DNA of 64,000 bases from CAYJEQ01 sp964370185 (GCA_964370185.1 CAYJIJ010000002.1:1-64000), one strand, 5' to 3'; shown: positions 34,876 through 43,720, counted from the stretch's first letter. Notes: generated from the letters alone by a model not told the origin. Translations and numbers: made by a program.

Positions 34876-36338
34876 TGAAAAAGGGAAAAGTGTATTTAGT
34901 GGGAAGTGGCCCTGGAGACATAGGTCTTTTCACTTTAAAGGGAAAAGCAGTGCTTGAAACCGCCGATGTAGTAATATATGATGCGCTGATAGGTGCGGAA
35001 GTATTAAGCCTTGCAAATGATAACGCAGAGCTTATCTATGTGGGCAAAAGGGGTGGCAACCACACCAAAACACAAGCTGAAATAAATGAGATAATTCACA
35101 GTGAAGCACTAAAGGGTAAAACAGTTGTCCGCTTAAAAGGTGGAGATCCATTCCTGTTTGGCAGGGGTGGTGAGGAGCTTTCACTACTTGCAAAAGATGA
35201 TATCCCATTTGAAATTGTAAATGGAATTACCTCGCCGATAGCGGTACCGGCATATGCAGGAATACCGATTACACACAGGGAATTTGTTTCCTCGCTTCAT
35301 ATAATTACAGCCCACACCAAAGAGGGTGAGGGGAGTAGTATTGATTTTACCTCCCTTGTAAAACTAAAAGGTACTTTAGTGTTTTTAATGGGGGTGAGCT
35401 CGCTAAACCTTATCTGTGAGGGATTACTATCCGCAGGCATGGCAAAAGACATGCCCTGCGCTATCATAGAAAACGGCACAAATGGCAATCAGCGCAGCAC
35501 AGTATCCACTCTTTCACAGCTAAAAGCCGATGCCGACAGAGTGGGGGTAAAATCTCCTGCAATTATCGTTGTTGGTGAAGTGTGTTCGCTTCGTGAAAGC
35601 TTTGCATGGAGGGAAAAAATGCCACTCTTTGGAAAAAGGGTGGTAGTCACAAGGCCTAAAGAGCTAAACTCCACATTCAGCGAAAAGCTAAGGCAGGGCG
35701 GTGCACAGGTAATAGAGCTTCCAGCGATAAAAACTAAGGAATTGCCATTTTATATAGAGAGAGAAGAGCTAATAAATGCGGATGTAATCGCTTTTACAAG
35801 TGCATTTGGAGTGAAAACTTTCTTTGAAAAGCTAAAAGAGCAAAGAATTGATATAAGAGCACTTGTGAATGCTAAATTTGCTGCGGTGGGTAAAATGACA
35901 GCAAGAGAGATAGAAAAACATGGCGTTTTAGTCGAGTTCATGCCTAAATCATTTAGTGGCAAAGAGCTTGGCGAAATAATCAAAACCGACGGCAAAGTAA
36001 TGATATTCAGAGCTAAAAACGGCGCAGAGGGCTTAACCGAAGCATTATCTACAAGGGGAATTTCCTACGAAGATGTAGCAGTATATGAAACCATCCCTTG
36101 CGAGATAAACCCTGCTGCGAAAAAAGAGATACAAAATGGCGTGGACTACCTCTGCTTTACAAGTGCCTCCACTGTGAAAAGCTTTATAGACGGCATGCAG
36201 GGTGAAGAAGTGCTTTTACTTCCTGCACTTTGCATAGGAAAACAAACAGCCTCCGAAGCCGAAAAATACGGGTTTAAGGAAATTCACATTTCAAAAGAAG
36301 CCACTATTCAAAGTATGGCAGAATATATAGGGGGATAA
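34875..36338 (+). CDS. cobA-hemD: Uroporphyrinogen-III C-methyltransferase / uroporphyrinogen-III synthase fusion
   Basis: Two consecutive pathway steps in one 487-residue protein. Residues 1-245 are the SUMT domain: VYLVGSGPGDIGLFTLKG, then VYVGKRGGNH-like (IYVGKRGGNHTKTQ), VVRLKGGDPFLFGRGGEE and ITSPIAVPAYAGIPITHR. Residues about 253-487 are the HemD domain, beginning LFGKRVVVTRPKELN and containing FTSAFGVKTFFEKL and CFTSASTVKSFI. The HemD part acts first to make uroporphyrinogen III; the SUMT part then commits it to siroheme and B12. The GTG start overlaps the hemC stop. This fusion is common in clostridia. Confidence 0.96.
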   Translation: MKKGKVYLVGSGPGDIGLFTLKGKAVLETADVVIYDALIGAEVLSLANDNAELIYVGKRGGNHTKTQAEINEIIHSEALKGKTVVRLKGGDPFLFGRGGEELSLLAKDDIPFEIVNGITSPIAVPAYAGIPITHREFVSSLHIITAHTKEGEGSSIDFTSLVKLKGTLVFLMGVSSLNLICEGLLSAGMAKDMPCAIIENGTNGNQRSTVSTLSQLKADADRVGVKSPAIIVVGEVCSLRESFAWREKMPLFGKRVVVTRPKELNSTFSEKLRQGGAQVIELPAIKTKELPFYIEREELINADVIAFTSAFGVKTFFEKLKEQRIDIRALVNAKFAAVGKMTAREIEKHGVLVEFMPKSFSGKELGEIIKTDGKVMIFRAKNGAEGLTEALSTRGISYEDVAVYETIPCEINPAAKKEIQNGVDYLCFTSASTVKSFIDGMQGEEVLLLPALCIGKQTASEAEKYGFKEIHISKEATIQSMAEYIGG

Positions 36339-36342
36339 GCTT

Positions 36343-37320
36343 ATGCTAATTAGACCAAGACGCCTTAGATTTCATGAAACCCTAAGAGATATGACAAGGG
36401 AAACAAGAATGAGCCCCTCTTCGCTCATATATCCGATTTTCATCGAAGAGGGTAAGGGCATAAAAAAAGAAATCAGCTCGATGGAAGGGCAGTACAGATA
36501 CAGTGTGGACATGCTCGCTAAAGTAGTGGAAGAGACATACGACAGCGGAATAAAAAGTATGATGCTTTTTGGCATACCAGAGCATAAAGACGAAGTGGGC
36601 AGTGAGGCATATAATCCAAACGGAGTGCTTCAAGAGGGAATTCGTGAGATTAAAAGGATATGCCCCGAGATGTATGTAGTTACAGATGTCTGCATGTGTG
36701 AATACACCTCCACAGGGCATTGTGGTGTGCTAAAAGGGGAGTATGTGGACAACGACGCAACACTTCACTATCTCAGCCAAATAGCTCTATCCCATATAGA
36801 AGCAGGTGCTGACATGGTGGCCCCCTCCGATATGATGGACGGCAGAATAAAGCACATGAGGGAAACACTTGATAAACATGGCTTTACCGAAGCGCCTATA
36901 ATGAGCTACAGTGCAAAATATGCCTCAGCATTTTACGGGCCATTCAGAGAAGCGGCGGACTCCACCCCACAGTTTGGCGACAGAAAAACCTACCAAATGG
37001 ATTACCACAACAGCATAGAAGCGGTAAAAGAATCGGCTATTGATGTAAAAGAGGGTGCGGATATCTTAATGGTTAAGCCAGCACTTTCCTATTTGGATGT
37101 AATTTCAAAGGTAAAATCAAGTTTTGACTTGCCACTCGCTGCATACAGTGTAAGTGGTGAATATGCTATGATTAAAGCGGCGGCAAAGCTTGGATATATT
37201 GAAGAGGATAAACTAATAGCCGAAACTGCTACTTCAATTTTTAGAGCAGGAGCGGATATTCTTATCACCTATTACGCAAAAGAGATTGCACAGTTTATAA
37301 AAGAGGGGAGAATTGGCTAA
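36343..37320 (+). CDS. hemB: Porphobilinogen synthase (delta-aminolevulinate dehydratase)
   Basis: Condenses two 5-aminolevulinates to porphobilinogen. The 325 residues include the zinc-type cysteine cluster DVCMCEYTSTGHCG near residue 120, so this is the Zn-dependent class. The two active-site lysines are in SYSAKYASAFYGPFR near 197 and MVKPALSYLD near 250. It starts four bases after cobA-hemD and ends with a one-base overlap with hemL. Confidence 0.97.
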   Translation: MLIRPRRLRFHETLRDMTRETRMSPSSLIYPIFIEEGKGIKKEISSMEGQYRYSVDMLAKVVEETYDSGIKSMMLFGIPEHKDEVGSEAYNPNGVLQEGIREIKRICPEMYVVTDVCMCEYTSTGHCGVLKGEYVDNDATLHYLSQIALSHIEAGADMVAPSDMMDGRIKHMRETLDKHGFTEAPIMSYSAKYASAFYGPFREAADSTPQFGDRKTYQMDYHNSIEAVKESAIDVKEGADILMVKPALSYLDVISKVKSSFDLPLAAYSVSGEYAMIKAAAKLGYIEEDKLIAETATSIFRAGADILITYYAKEIAQFIKEGRIG

Positions 37321-38585
37321 TGAGTGAGATGTTGTTTAACAGAGCGATGCAGGTAATCCCAGGAGGGGTAAACAGTCCTGTGAGAGCCTTTAAAAATGTT
37401 GGACTTACACCGAAATTTATAGACCGTGCGGACGGTGCATATATATATGATGTAGAGGGAAATAAATACACCGATTATGTTGGCTCTTGGGGGCCTATGA
37501 TTTTAGGGCACAACCACCCCGAGATTAAAAAAGCCGTAATTGAGATGGCGGAAAAAGGCCTTTCGTTCGGTGCGGCCACCGAGATAGAAATAGAGATGGC
37601 GGAGCTTATTTGCTCAATAATACCATCGCTTGATATGGTGAGAATGGTAAGCTCGGGCACAGAAGCAGTAATGAGTGCTATAAGGCTTGCAAGGGGATAT
37701 ACAAAGAGGGATAAGCTTGTAAAATTTGAGGGTTGCTACCATGGACATTCCGATAGTATGCTGGTAAAAGCAGGTTCGGGCGTGATGACAGCAGGTGTGC
37801 CCGACAGTGCAGGAGTACCCGAAGGATGCGCAAAAGACACACTCACAGCGGTATATAACGACATTGAAAGTGTAAAGACGCTATTCTCAGAGAATAAAGG
37901 CGAAATTGCGGCGGTAATTATAGAGCCGATAGCAGCTAATATGGGAGTAGTGCTTCCAAAAGAGGGATTTTTAAAAGAGCTCCGTAAACTTTGCAGCGAA
38001 AATGGTTCACTACTTATTTTTGACGAAGTAATCACAGGATTTAGGCTCTCAGTTGGCGGTGCATCGGTTTACTATGACATACAGCCAGATATTATCACAT
38101 TTGGCAAGATTATAGGTGGCGGTATGCCGGTGGGTGCTTACGGAGGCAAAAAAGAAATCATGCAGTGCATATCCCCACTGGGCACAGTCTATCAAGCGGG
38201 CACACTAAGCGGCAATCCCATTGCTATGGCGGCAGGGCTTACACAGCTTAAACTATTAAAAAACAACCCTGAAATATATGAAAAGATCTCTTGCCTTGGC
38301 ACAAAACTCGCCGACGGACTAAGGGAAATATCATATGGCAAGGGATGTGTTGTTAATAATATAGCCTCGCTCTCCTGCATTTTCTTCACAGAACAAAAGG
38401 TGGAAAACTACAGGGACGCAAAAAAATCCGACACCGAGAGATACGCAAAATACTTTGCACATATGCTACAAAACGGAGTTTATCTCGCACCTGCACAGTT
38501 TGAAGCGGCGTTTATATCAAATGCGCACTGCGAAAGTGATATAGATAAAACGCTAAAAACTGCCAAAGAATTTTTCAGTAAATAA
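37320..38585 (+). CDS. hemL: Glutamate-1-semialdehyde 2,1-aminomutase
   Basis: PLP enzyme that converts the HemA product to 5-aminolevulinate. The 421 residues have VPGGVNSPVRAFKNVG at the N terminus, NSGTEA-equivalent MVSSGTEAVMSAIRLARG near residue 105, FDEVITGFR near 238 and the PLP lysine in TFGKIIGGGMPVGAYGG near 262. It is the last gene of the corrin operon. With hemA, hemB, hemC and hemD the whole path to uroporphyrinogen III is encoded here. Confidence 0.97.
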   Translation: MSEMLFNRAMQVIPGGVNSPVRAFKNVGLTPKFIDRADGAYIYDVEGNKYTDYVGSWGPMILGHNHPEIKKAVIEMAEKGLSFGAATEIEIEMAELICSIIPSLDMVRMVSSGTEAVMSAIRLARGYTKRDKLVKFEGCYHGHSDSMLVKAGSGVMTAGVPDSAGVPEGCAKDTLTAVYNDIESVKTLFSENKGEIAAVIIEPIAANMGVVLPKEGFLKELRKLCSENGSLLIFDEVITGFRLSVGGASVYYDIQPDIITFGKIIGGGMPVGAYGGKKEIMQCISPLGTVYQAGTLSGNPIAMAAGLTQLKLLKNNPEIYEKISCLGTKLADGLREISYGKGCVVNNIASLSCIFFTEQKVENYRDAKKSDTERYAKYFAHMLQNGVYLAPAQFEAAFISNAHCESDIDKTLKTAKEFFSK

Positions 38586-38605
38586 ACAAAGTTAAGCAGT
38601 GCTTA

Positions 38606-38634
38606 TTGCAAAATAATGTTAAATATGTTATCAT
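38606..38634 (+). promoter_or_regulatory. Promoter of the molybdenum-cofactor operon
   Basis: TTGCAA (38606-38611), 17-bp spacer, TATCAT (38629-38634), about 20 bp before the Moco RNA motif. Confidence 0.7.
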
Positions 38635-38654
38635 GAAAAAAATGAATAAATATA

Positions 38655-38804
38655 CTGCTCCGAGCAAATACACCTAAGGGAAACTACGGTGGTTTGCCAA
38701 AGTGTTAAGATGTGCGAAAAGTAATTAAGTGTTTTTTCCACCCTCACTATTAATTAACACTTGCAGGTTGTTTTGGAAACGAAACCGCCTTCCATGTTTG
38801 AAAA
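38655..38804 (+). promoter_or_regulatory. Moco RNA motif (molybdenum/tungsten cofactor riboswitch)
   Basis: CTCCGAGC followed by CACCTAAGGGAAACTACGG, then GGTTTGCCAAAG, and a 3' block GCCTTCCATGTTTGAAAAGG match in order the conserved parts of the Moco motif (compare the E. coli moaA leader blocks CACCTGGGTCAAC, GGTGCTTTGGCC and CTCCCGTATCTGGAAAGG). The gene set downstream is Moco synthesis and molybdate import, as expected. I cannot tell Moco from tungsten-cofactor selectivity by eye. Confidence 0.85.
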
Positions 38805-38888
38805 GGAACTGTTATAAATGTTTAGCGGATTTTGTTCGCTCTATTTTGTGTTATAACACTCTGTTCCTAAAGGGGCAGGGTGTTTTTT
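38805..38888 (+). terminator. Terminator and antiterminator after the Moco motif
   Basis: Terminator: a 13-bp stem AACACTCTGTTCC (38855-38867) with GGGGCAGGGTGTT (38872-38884) and six Ts. Competing antiterminator: GGAAC (38805-38809) with GTTCC (38863-38867), plus GTTATAA (38811-38817) with TTATAAC (38851-38857). The two cannot form together, which indicates transcriptional control. Confidence 0.85.
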
Positions 38889-38934
38889 ATATGTCTAAAA
38901 TACTATAATTAAAACCGAAAGGACTCTTAATAAA

Positions 38935-39960
38935 ATGAAAAAGATTAAAACAACCGAAGCCGTAGGGCATGTGCTATGTCATGATATGACGAGAATAGTA
39001 AAGGGTGAGTTTGATGGCCCAGCATTTAAAAAAGGGCATATAGTAAAGGAAGAGGACATCCCAATGCTGCTTTCCATGGGTAAGGAGCATTTATTTGTTT
39101 GGGAAAATAATGAGGACATGCTCCACGAAAACGATGCGGCGGTTATTTTAGCAGAGCTATGCATAAATGATGGCATGACAGCCTCCGATATAAAAGAGGG
39201 CAAAATCAATATCTTTGCAGACAGAGAAGGGCTTTTCAGAGTAAACACAGAAAAACTCTTAGAGATAAACATGCAGGATGAGTTGATGATTGCCACAAGG
39301 CATACAAATTACCCAGTTAAAAAGGGCGATATGCTTGTAGGCACAAGGGTTATACCGCTTGTAATACACAAAGATAAGCTAAATAAAGCAGTGGAAATTG
39401 CAGGGGGCGAAAAGCTTCTTGAAATTCTTCCATATAAAAAATTAAAAGTGGGTATAGTTACCACAGGAAGCGAAGTTTTCAGCGGTAGGATAAAGGATGC
39501 ATTTACGCCCGTTATAGTTGAAAAGATGAAAGCTTTCGGACAAGAAGTGATAGGGCATGAAATAGTTAGTGACGAAAAAGAGGGCATCACAGAAGCGGTG
39601 CTTAAGCTAAAAAATATGGGTGCACAGCTTATACTATGTACGGGCGGTATGAGTGTTGACCCCGATGATATGACCCCAGCAGCAATAAAGGACAGCGGTG
39701 CCGATATTGTAAGCTATGGCTCCCCCGTGCTACCGGGTGCAATGCTACTCCTCGGTTATTTTGAAGATGGTGCTACTATTATGGGTTTACCTGGATGTGT
39801 TATGTATGCAAGCAGTACAGTCTTTGATTTACTACTTCCAAGAGTGCTTTGCGGAGTGAAAATCACTAAAAAAGATATAGCATCGCTTGGTCATGGGGGA
39901 CTATGCTTTAAATGTGAAAACTGCATTTATCCAAGATGTGAATTCGGAAAAGGGGTGTAA
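38935..39960 (+). CDS. Molybdopterin-binding MoeA/Mog-like protein with C-terminal cysteine cluster
   Basis: 341-residue protein with a molybdopterin-binding (MoCF/MoaB-Mog) domain from about residue 175: VGIVTTGSEVFSGRIKD, LILCTGGMSVDPDDMTPAAIK and GLPGCVMY are its substrate-binding loops. The first 170 residues (starting KTTEAVGHVLCHDMTRI) resemble the N-terminal part of MoeA-like proteins found in clostridia. The C terminus has CFKCENCIYPRC (C-x2-C-x2-C-x4-C), a likely metal or Fe-S site absent from standard MoeA. It is first in the Moco operon and may act in Mo or W insertion or in an enzyme-specific Moco form; that is inference. Confidence 0.85.
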   Translation: MKKIKTTEAVGHVLCHDMTRIVKGEFDGPAFKKGHIVKEEDIPMLLSMGKEHLFVWENNEDMLHENDAAVILAELCINDGMTASDIKEGKINIFADREGLFRVNTEKLLEINMQDELMIATRHTNYPVKKGDMLVGTRVIPLVIHKDKLNKAVEIAGGEKLLEILPYKKLKVGIVTTGSEVFSGRIKDAFTPVIVEKMKAFGQEVIGHEIVSDEKEGITEAVLKLKNMGAQLILCTGGMSVDPDDMTPAAIKDSGADIVSYGSPVLPGAMLLLGYFEDGATIMGLPGCVMYASSTVFDLLLPRVLCGVKITKKDIASLGHGGLCFKCENCIYPRCEFGKGV

Positions 39961-39962
39961 TT

Positions 39963-41162
39963 ATGTCGGTCGAGTTTGAAGTAGCGGTAGAATTAATAAA
40001 AGCTAATAGCAAAAATAATGCAGAAAGCGAAAACATCTCGATTGACTTATTAAGGGGCAGAGTGCTAAAAAACGATATCCATGCTGTTATGAATCAGCCC
40101 CCTTTTGATCGTTCCCCACTCGATGGATACGCAATAAACTCAGAAGATGTAAAGGGAGCATGCAGTGAGAATCCCATCACTTTGAAGGTGATAGACTGCA
40201 TATATGCAGGTGGCTACTCTGAAACTGAGCATATAAAAGGTACGGCTATTAGAATTATGACGGGTGCTCCCATACCAAAGGGATATGACTGCATAATTCG
40301 CCAAGAGGACACCGACTACGGCGAAAACGAAGTGAAAATCTACACACAGATAAATCATCATCAAAACTACTGCTTTGCAGGTGAAGATGTTAAAATGGGC
40401 AGTAAACTCATAGAAGCAAAAAGCAAATTAAATGCAATGCATATTGCAGTACTTGCTTCACAGGGAATATCCTCGGCAGAGGTTTACACCATACCCAAAG
40501 TCCTACTTATAACTACTGGTGATGAGCTTATAGAAATAAATGAACCACTCAGTACTGGCAAGATATACAATTCAAATCTCTATCTATTAAAACACAGGAT
40601 TTCAGAGCTTGGGTTTGATGTAACTGCAAAGATGTGGGAGGACGATGGTAAAACACTTGCCGAGTTTATAAGCACTTACCATGCACAGTACCACGCTATA
40701 ATCACTACTGGTGGAGTGTCGGTAGGGGTGAAAGACATTATCCACGATGTTTATAAAGAGCTAAAAATCACGCCTATCTTCAAAGGGGTTGAAATGAAAC
40801 CCGGCACACCTGCGATGTTTTGCAAGTATTACAACACTCCCATGCTAAACCTTTCGGGAAATCCATTTGCTGCATTTGCTACCTTTGAGCTTTTGGGAAG
40901 AGCGATGCTTGCTCAAATTTCTGCGGATAGTGGTACAGCACCTAAGAGAAAATGCGGCATAGTGAAGGAAGTATTCCCAAAACATAGCCCTACAAGGCGA
41001 TTTGTCAGAGCATTTTCAGAGGGGGACGAAATATATTTCACAGCGAAAAACCACTCCTCGGGCGCATTTTCAGACACTGTGAAATCAAACTGCCTTGTGG
41101 ATATACCACTTGGAAACAAAGGGCTAAATATTGATGATAAAATAGAATTTATTCTTTATTAA
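39963..41162 (+). CDS. moeA: Molybdopterin molybdenumtransferase
   Basis: Inserts molybdate into adenylylated molybdopterin. The 399 residues show the MoeA layout: an N-terminal domain with MNQPPFDRSPLDGYAI near residue 43 and RIMTGAPIPKGYDCIIRQED near 98. The MoCF domain has LLITTGDELIEINEPLSTGKIYNSN near 180, ITTGGVSVGVKDI near 244 and LSGNPFAAF near 298; a C-terminal beta domain follows. It starts two bases after the preceding MoeA-like gene, so the operon encodes two related proteins that presumably divide the work. Confidence 0.95.
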   Translation: MSVEFEVAVELIKANSKNNAESENISIDLLRGRVLKNDIHAVMNQPPFDRSPLDGYAINSEDVKGACSENPITLKVIDCIYAGGYSETEHIKGTAIRIMTGAPIPKGYDCIIRQEDTDYGENEVKIYTQINHHQNYCFAGEDVKMGSKLIEAKSKLNAMHIAVLASQGISSAEVYTIPKVLLITTGDELIEINEPLSTGKIYNSNLYLLKHRISELGFDVTAKMWEDDGKTLAEFISTYHAQYHAIITTGGVSVGVKDIIHDVYKELKITPIFKGVEMKPGTPAMFCKYYNTPMLNLSGNPFAAFATFELLGRAMLAQISADSGTAPKRKCGIVKEVFPKHSPTRRFVRAFSEGDEIYFTAKNHSSGAFSDTVKSNCLVDIPLGNKGLNIDDKIEFILY

Positions 41163-41189
41163 GAGGAAGTTTGAAATTAACTTCATATA

Positions 41190-41300
41190 TTTAAAAGCTG
41201 TTTTTCTCGTCTGACAAAGCAGACAACCGAAAAACATGGCACATTTATGACCATTTCAAAGGTTGTTTTGTGCCCTTAAAAGAAAGGAATGGTCATAAAT
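41190..41300 (+). repeat. Dispersed leader element, copy B (upstream of moaC)
   Basis: Carries GCTGTTTTTCTCGTCTGAC...GCAGACAACCGAAAAAC (imperfect version of the 18-bp inverted repeat at 6119-6156). Then follow ATGGCACATTTATGACCAT, a hairpin closed by GGCAC (41238-41242) and GTGCC (41270-41274), and AAAAGAAAGGAATGGTCATAAAT. moaC starts directly after it. Similarity to copy A also covers part of the 20-30 bp before it (GAAGTTTGAAA). Confidence 0.75.
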
Positions 41301-41783
41301 ATGGTAGCTAATTTAAATCATTTTGATAGAAATGGCAATGCATTTATGGTGGATGTTACCGAGAAAAATATAACAGTGCGCACAGCAGTGGCAACTGGGA
41401 GCATAAAGGTGAATTCAGAAGTTATGAGGAGCATAGTAAATGGCACAGCTAAAAAGGGAAATGTGCTTGCGGTGGCGAGAGTTGCAGGAATTATGGGTGT
41501 AAAGCAAACATCTTCGCTGATACCAATGTGCCATCCCCTCATGATAAATAATTGCTCGGTGGATTTTATAACCGACGAAGAAGCTGGCATAGTATATGCA
41601 GAGTGCACTGTAAAAGTCGAGGGCAAGACAGGTGTTGAAATGGAAGCACTGAGCGGTGTTTCAGTGGCACTGCTCACAATATATGACATGTGCAAGGCGG
41701 CGGATAAAGAGATGGTTATCGGAAATATATCGCTAAAAGAGAAAAGTGGTGGAAGAAGCGGTGAATACAAAAGAGAAGAGTAA
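41301..41783 (+). CDS. moaC: Cyclic pyranopterin monophosphate synthase
   Basis: Forms cyclic pyranopterin monophosphate from the MoaA product. The 160-residue protein has LNHFDRNGNAFMVDVTEK at the N terminus, VARVAGIMGVKQTSSLIPMCHPL near residue 55 (active-site region) and KTGVEMEALSGVSVALLTIYDMCKA near 108, all invariant in MoaC. I chose the ATG at 41301; an ATG at 41289 is too close to the RBS. Although it lies within the Moco operon, the repeated leader in front of it could give it separate control. Confidence 0.96.
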   Translation: MVANLNHFDRNGNAFMVDVTEKNITVRTAVATGSIKVNSEVMRSIVNGTAKKGNVLAVARVAGIMGVKQTSSLIPMCHPLMINNCSVDFITDEEAGIVYAECTVKVEGKTGVEMEALSGVSVALLTIYDMCKAADKEMVIGNISLKEKSGGRSGEYKREE

Positions 41784-42264
41784 AAAGCCATATCTTATAG
41801 CAGTAAGCGGTATAAAAAATTCGGGTAAAACCACTCTTATAACAAAGCTTATACCAAAGCTCTGCGAAAAGGGGTATAAAGTAGCCACTATAAAGCATGA
41901 TGGACACGACTTTCAGCCCGACAAACAGGGGAGCGACACTGATAAGCATCTTAAATCCGGTGCGCAAGCAGTAGCTATTTTTTCAGAAAATAAATACATG
42001 ATTATAAATAAGCATAAGACTGATGAAAAAATGCTGATAGAGCATTTTAGTGACTTCGATATAATTTTATTGGAGGGGTTTAAGTATTCAGATTACCCCA
42101 AAATAGAGATTGTGAGAAAAGAAAACAGCAAAAGCTGTGTATGCGATGCCGATACAGTAATAGCCCTTGTCACCGATGTGGAAGAAATATCTTTTAGTGG
42201 CGAGATAATTGACTTAGATGATATAGAAAAACTCGTAGAGATAATTTTAAAAAACAGGGGGTGA
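41761..42264 (+). CDS. mobB: Molybdopterin-guanine dinucleotide biosynthesis adaptor
   Basis: GTP-binding adaptor linked to conversion of Moco to the dinucleotide form. The P-loop VSGIKNSGKTTLITKL lies near residue 15, KHDGHDFQPDKQGSDTDKHLKSGA near 46 and ILLEGFKYSDYPKIEIVRK near 105, as in MobB. The start is uncertain (GTG at 41761 used here; GTG at 41746 and 41749 are possible), and the gene overlaps the end of moaC by about 20 bases. No mobA or mocA nucleotidyltransferase is seen in the window. Confidence 0.88.
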   Translation: MNTKEKSKKPYLIAVSGIKNSGKTTLITKLIPKLCEKGYKVATIKHDGHDFQPDKQGSDTDKHLKSGAQAVAIFSENKYMIINKHKTDEKMLIEHFSDFDIILLEGFKYSDYPKIEIVRKENSKSCVCDADTVIALVTDVEEISFSGEIIDLDDIEKLVEIILKNRG

Positions 42265-42268
42265 GTGG

Positions 42269-43228
42269 GTGCGTGATAGAATAAACAGAACCATAGACTA
42301 TGCAAGAATTTCGGTTACGGACAGATGCAATTACAAATGTAATTATTGTATGCCACAGGGATACACAGGCTCTAAGACGGACAAAATGAGCCGTGAAGAG
42401 ATAGTAAATATTGCGGAAAACTTAGCAAAGCTCGGCATAAAAAATATCAAGATTACAGGTGGGGAGCCACTGATAAGAAAAGATATAGTGGATATAATAG
42501 CCGATATTAAGGCAATTCCCGAAATAGAGCAGGTTACCATTACCACAAATGGCTATCTTTTAGAGAGACACCTTCTAAGATTTTCTGAAATCGGAGTGGA
42601 TGGCATCAATATCAGTATTGATGCAGTCGATAGAGAGCTTTATAAAAATATCACGGGCTTTGATGAAGTTGATAGCGTACTCTCCGCTCTTAAATCTGCA
42701 ATAGCACTTAAAATGAAGAATATTAAGCTAAATTGCGTGCTCATTAAGGGTGTTAACGAAGTGGAGTATGCAAAGCTTGCCGCACTTGCAAAGGAAGAGG
42801 ATGTCTGCATTAAATTTATCGAAATGATGCCGATAGGAATGGGAAAAGAAAATGAAGTCTACACACTTGATGAACTTCACGACTGCCTATCTGCTGAATT
42901 TGGGGAGCTTCACGAGCTAAAAAAGCGGTATGGCAACGGCCCTGCAATATATTACCGCCCAAAAGAATTTAAAGGCAAAATAGGATTTATAGGTGCAATG
43001 ACCCATAAATTCTGTGATAAATGCAATAGAATTAGAATTACCTCGGATGGTTTTTTAAAAACCTGTCTGCATTACAGTGGCAAAGTAGATTTAAAACCAC
43101 ATCTCTTTAAAGAAAGCATGGGTGAACTAATAGAAAGAGAAGTGCTAAATAAAAAAGAAGAGCACAAGTTCGGCGATGAGCTTGCATGTGATATTGAAAA
43201 TATGTTTATGAGTGAAATAGGTGGATAG
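42269..43228 (+). CDS. moaA: GTP 3',8-cyclase
   Basis: Radical-SAM enzyme that starts Moco synthesis from GTP. The 319 residues have the SAM cluster CNYKCNYCMPQG (C-x3-C-x2-C) near residue 22 and the second 4Fe-4S site FCDKCNRIRITSDGFLKTCLHYSG near 248, with the SAM-binding ITGGEPLIRKD near 64. The C-terminal Gly-Gly that helps catalysis is present (EIGG). The GTG start follows GGGGGTGAG. It lies four bases after mobB. Confidence 0.96.
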   Translation: MRDRINRTIDYARISVTDRCNYKCNYCMPQGYTGSKTDKMSREEIVNIAENLAKLGIKNIKITGGEPLIRKDIVDIIADIKAIPEIEQVTITTNGYLLERHLLRFSEIGVDGINISIDAVDRELYKNITGFDEVDSVLSALKSAIALKMKNIKLNCVLIKGVNEVEYAKLAALAKEEDVCIKFIEMMPIGMGKENEVYTLDELHDCLSAEFGELHELKKRYGNGPAIYYRPKEFKGKIGFIGAMTHKFCDKCNRIRITSDGFLKTCLHYSGKVDLKPHLFKESMGELIEREVLNKKEEHKFGDELACDIENMFMSEIGG

Positions 43229-43270
43229 TTTTATCCTAAAATTATGCTTTATCAGAAAGGAATAACTAAA

Positions 43271-43699
43271 ATGGGAAGAGTAATTGCAGTATGTACAAGT
43301 GAAAAAAAGGGAACACAAAAGCAGAATGTATTTGAGGCTGAATTTGTTGTAGACCATGGAATAAAAGGGGATGCTCATGCAGGAAACTGGCATAGACAGG
43401 TGAGTTTGCTTTCATTTGAAAAAGTCCTTGCCTTTAATGCAAAGGGTGCAAATGTGTTTGATGGCGCTTTCGGTGAAAACCTCGTTGTAGAGGGAATAGA
43501 TTTTAAAACACTTCCGATAGGTACAAAATTCATCTCAGGAGATGTTGAGCTTGAGCTCACACAGATAGGCAAGGAATGCCACACAAGATGCAATATCTTC
43601 CACAAGATGGGCGAATGCATTATGCCCACGGAGGGCGTTTTTGCGAAAGTTTTAAAGCCTGGTAAAATCAAGGTAGGGGACGAGCTGATAGTTTTATAA
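43271..43699 (+). CDS. MOSC-domain protein
   Basis: 142-residue stand-alone MOSC domain, a fold related to Moco sulfurase C-terminal domains that bind Mo cofactor or carry sulfur. VDHGIKGDAHAGNWHRQVSLLS near residue 34 and FGENLVVEGIDFKTLPIGTKF near 75 are MOSC features. The conserved cysteine expected as a sulfur carrier lies in IGKECHTRCNIF. In the operons of many anaerobes such proteins sit beside moaA and mog. The exact role is unproven; sulfur or selenium transfer to Moco is a reasonable guess. Confidence 0.88.
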   Translation: MGRVIAVCTSEKKGTQKQNVFEAEFVVDHGIKGDAHAGNWHRQVSLLSFEKVLAFNAKGANVFDGAFGENLVVEGIDFKTLPIGTKFISGDVELELTQIGKECHTRCNIFHKMGECIMPTEGVFAKVLKPGKIKVGDELIVL

Positions 43700-43720
43700 T
43701 AAGCGAAATGAGGAAGTAAA

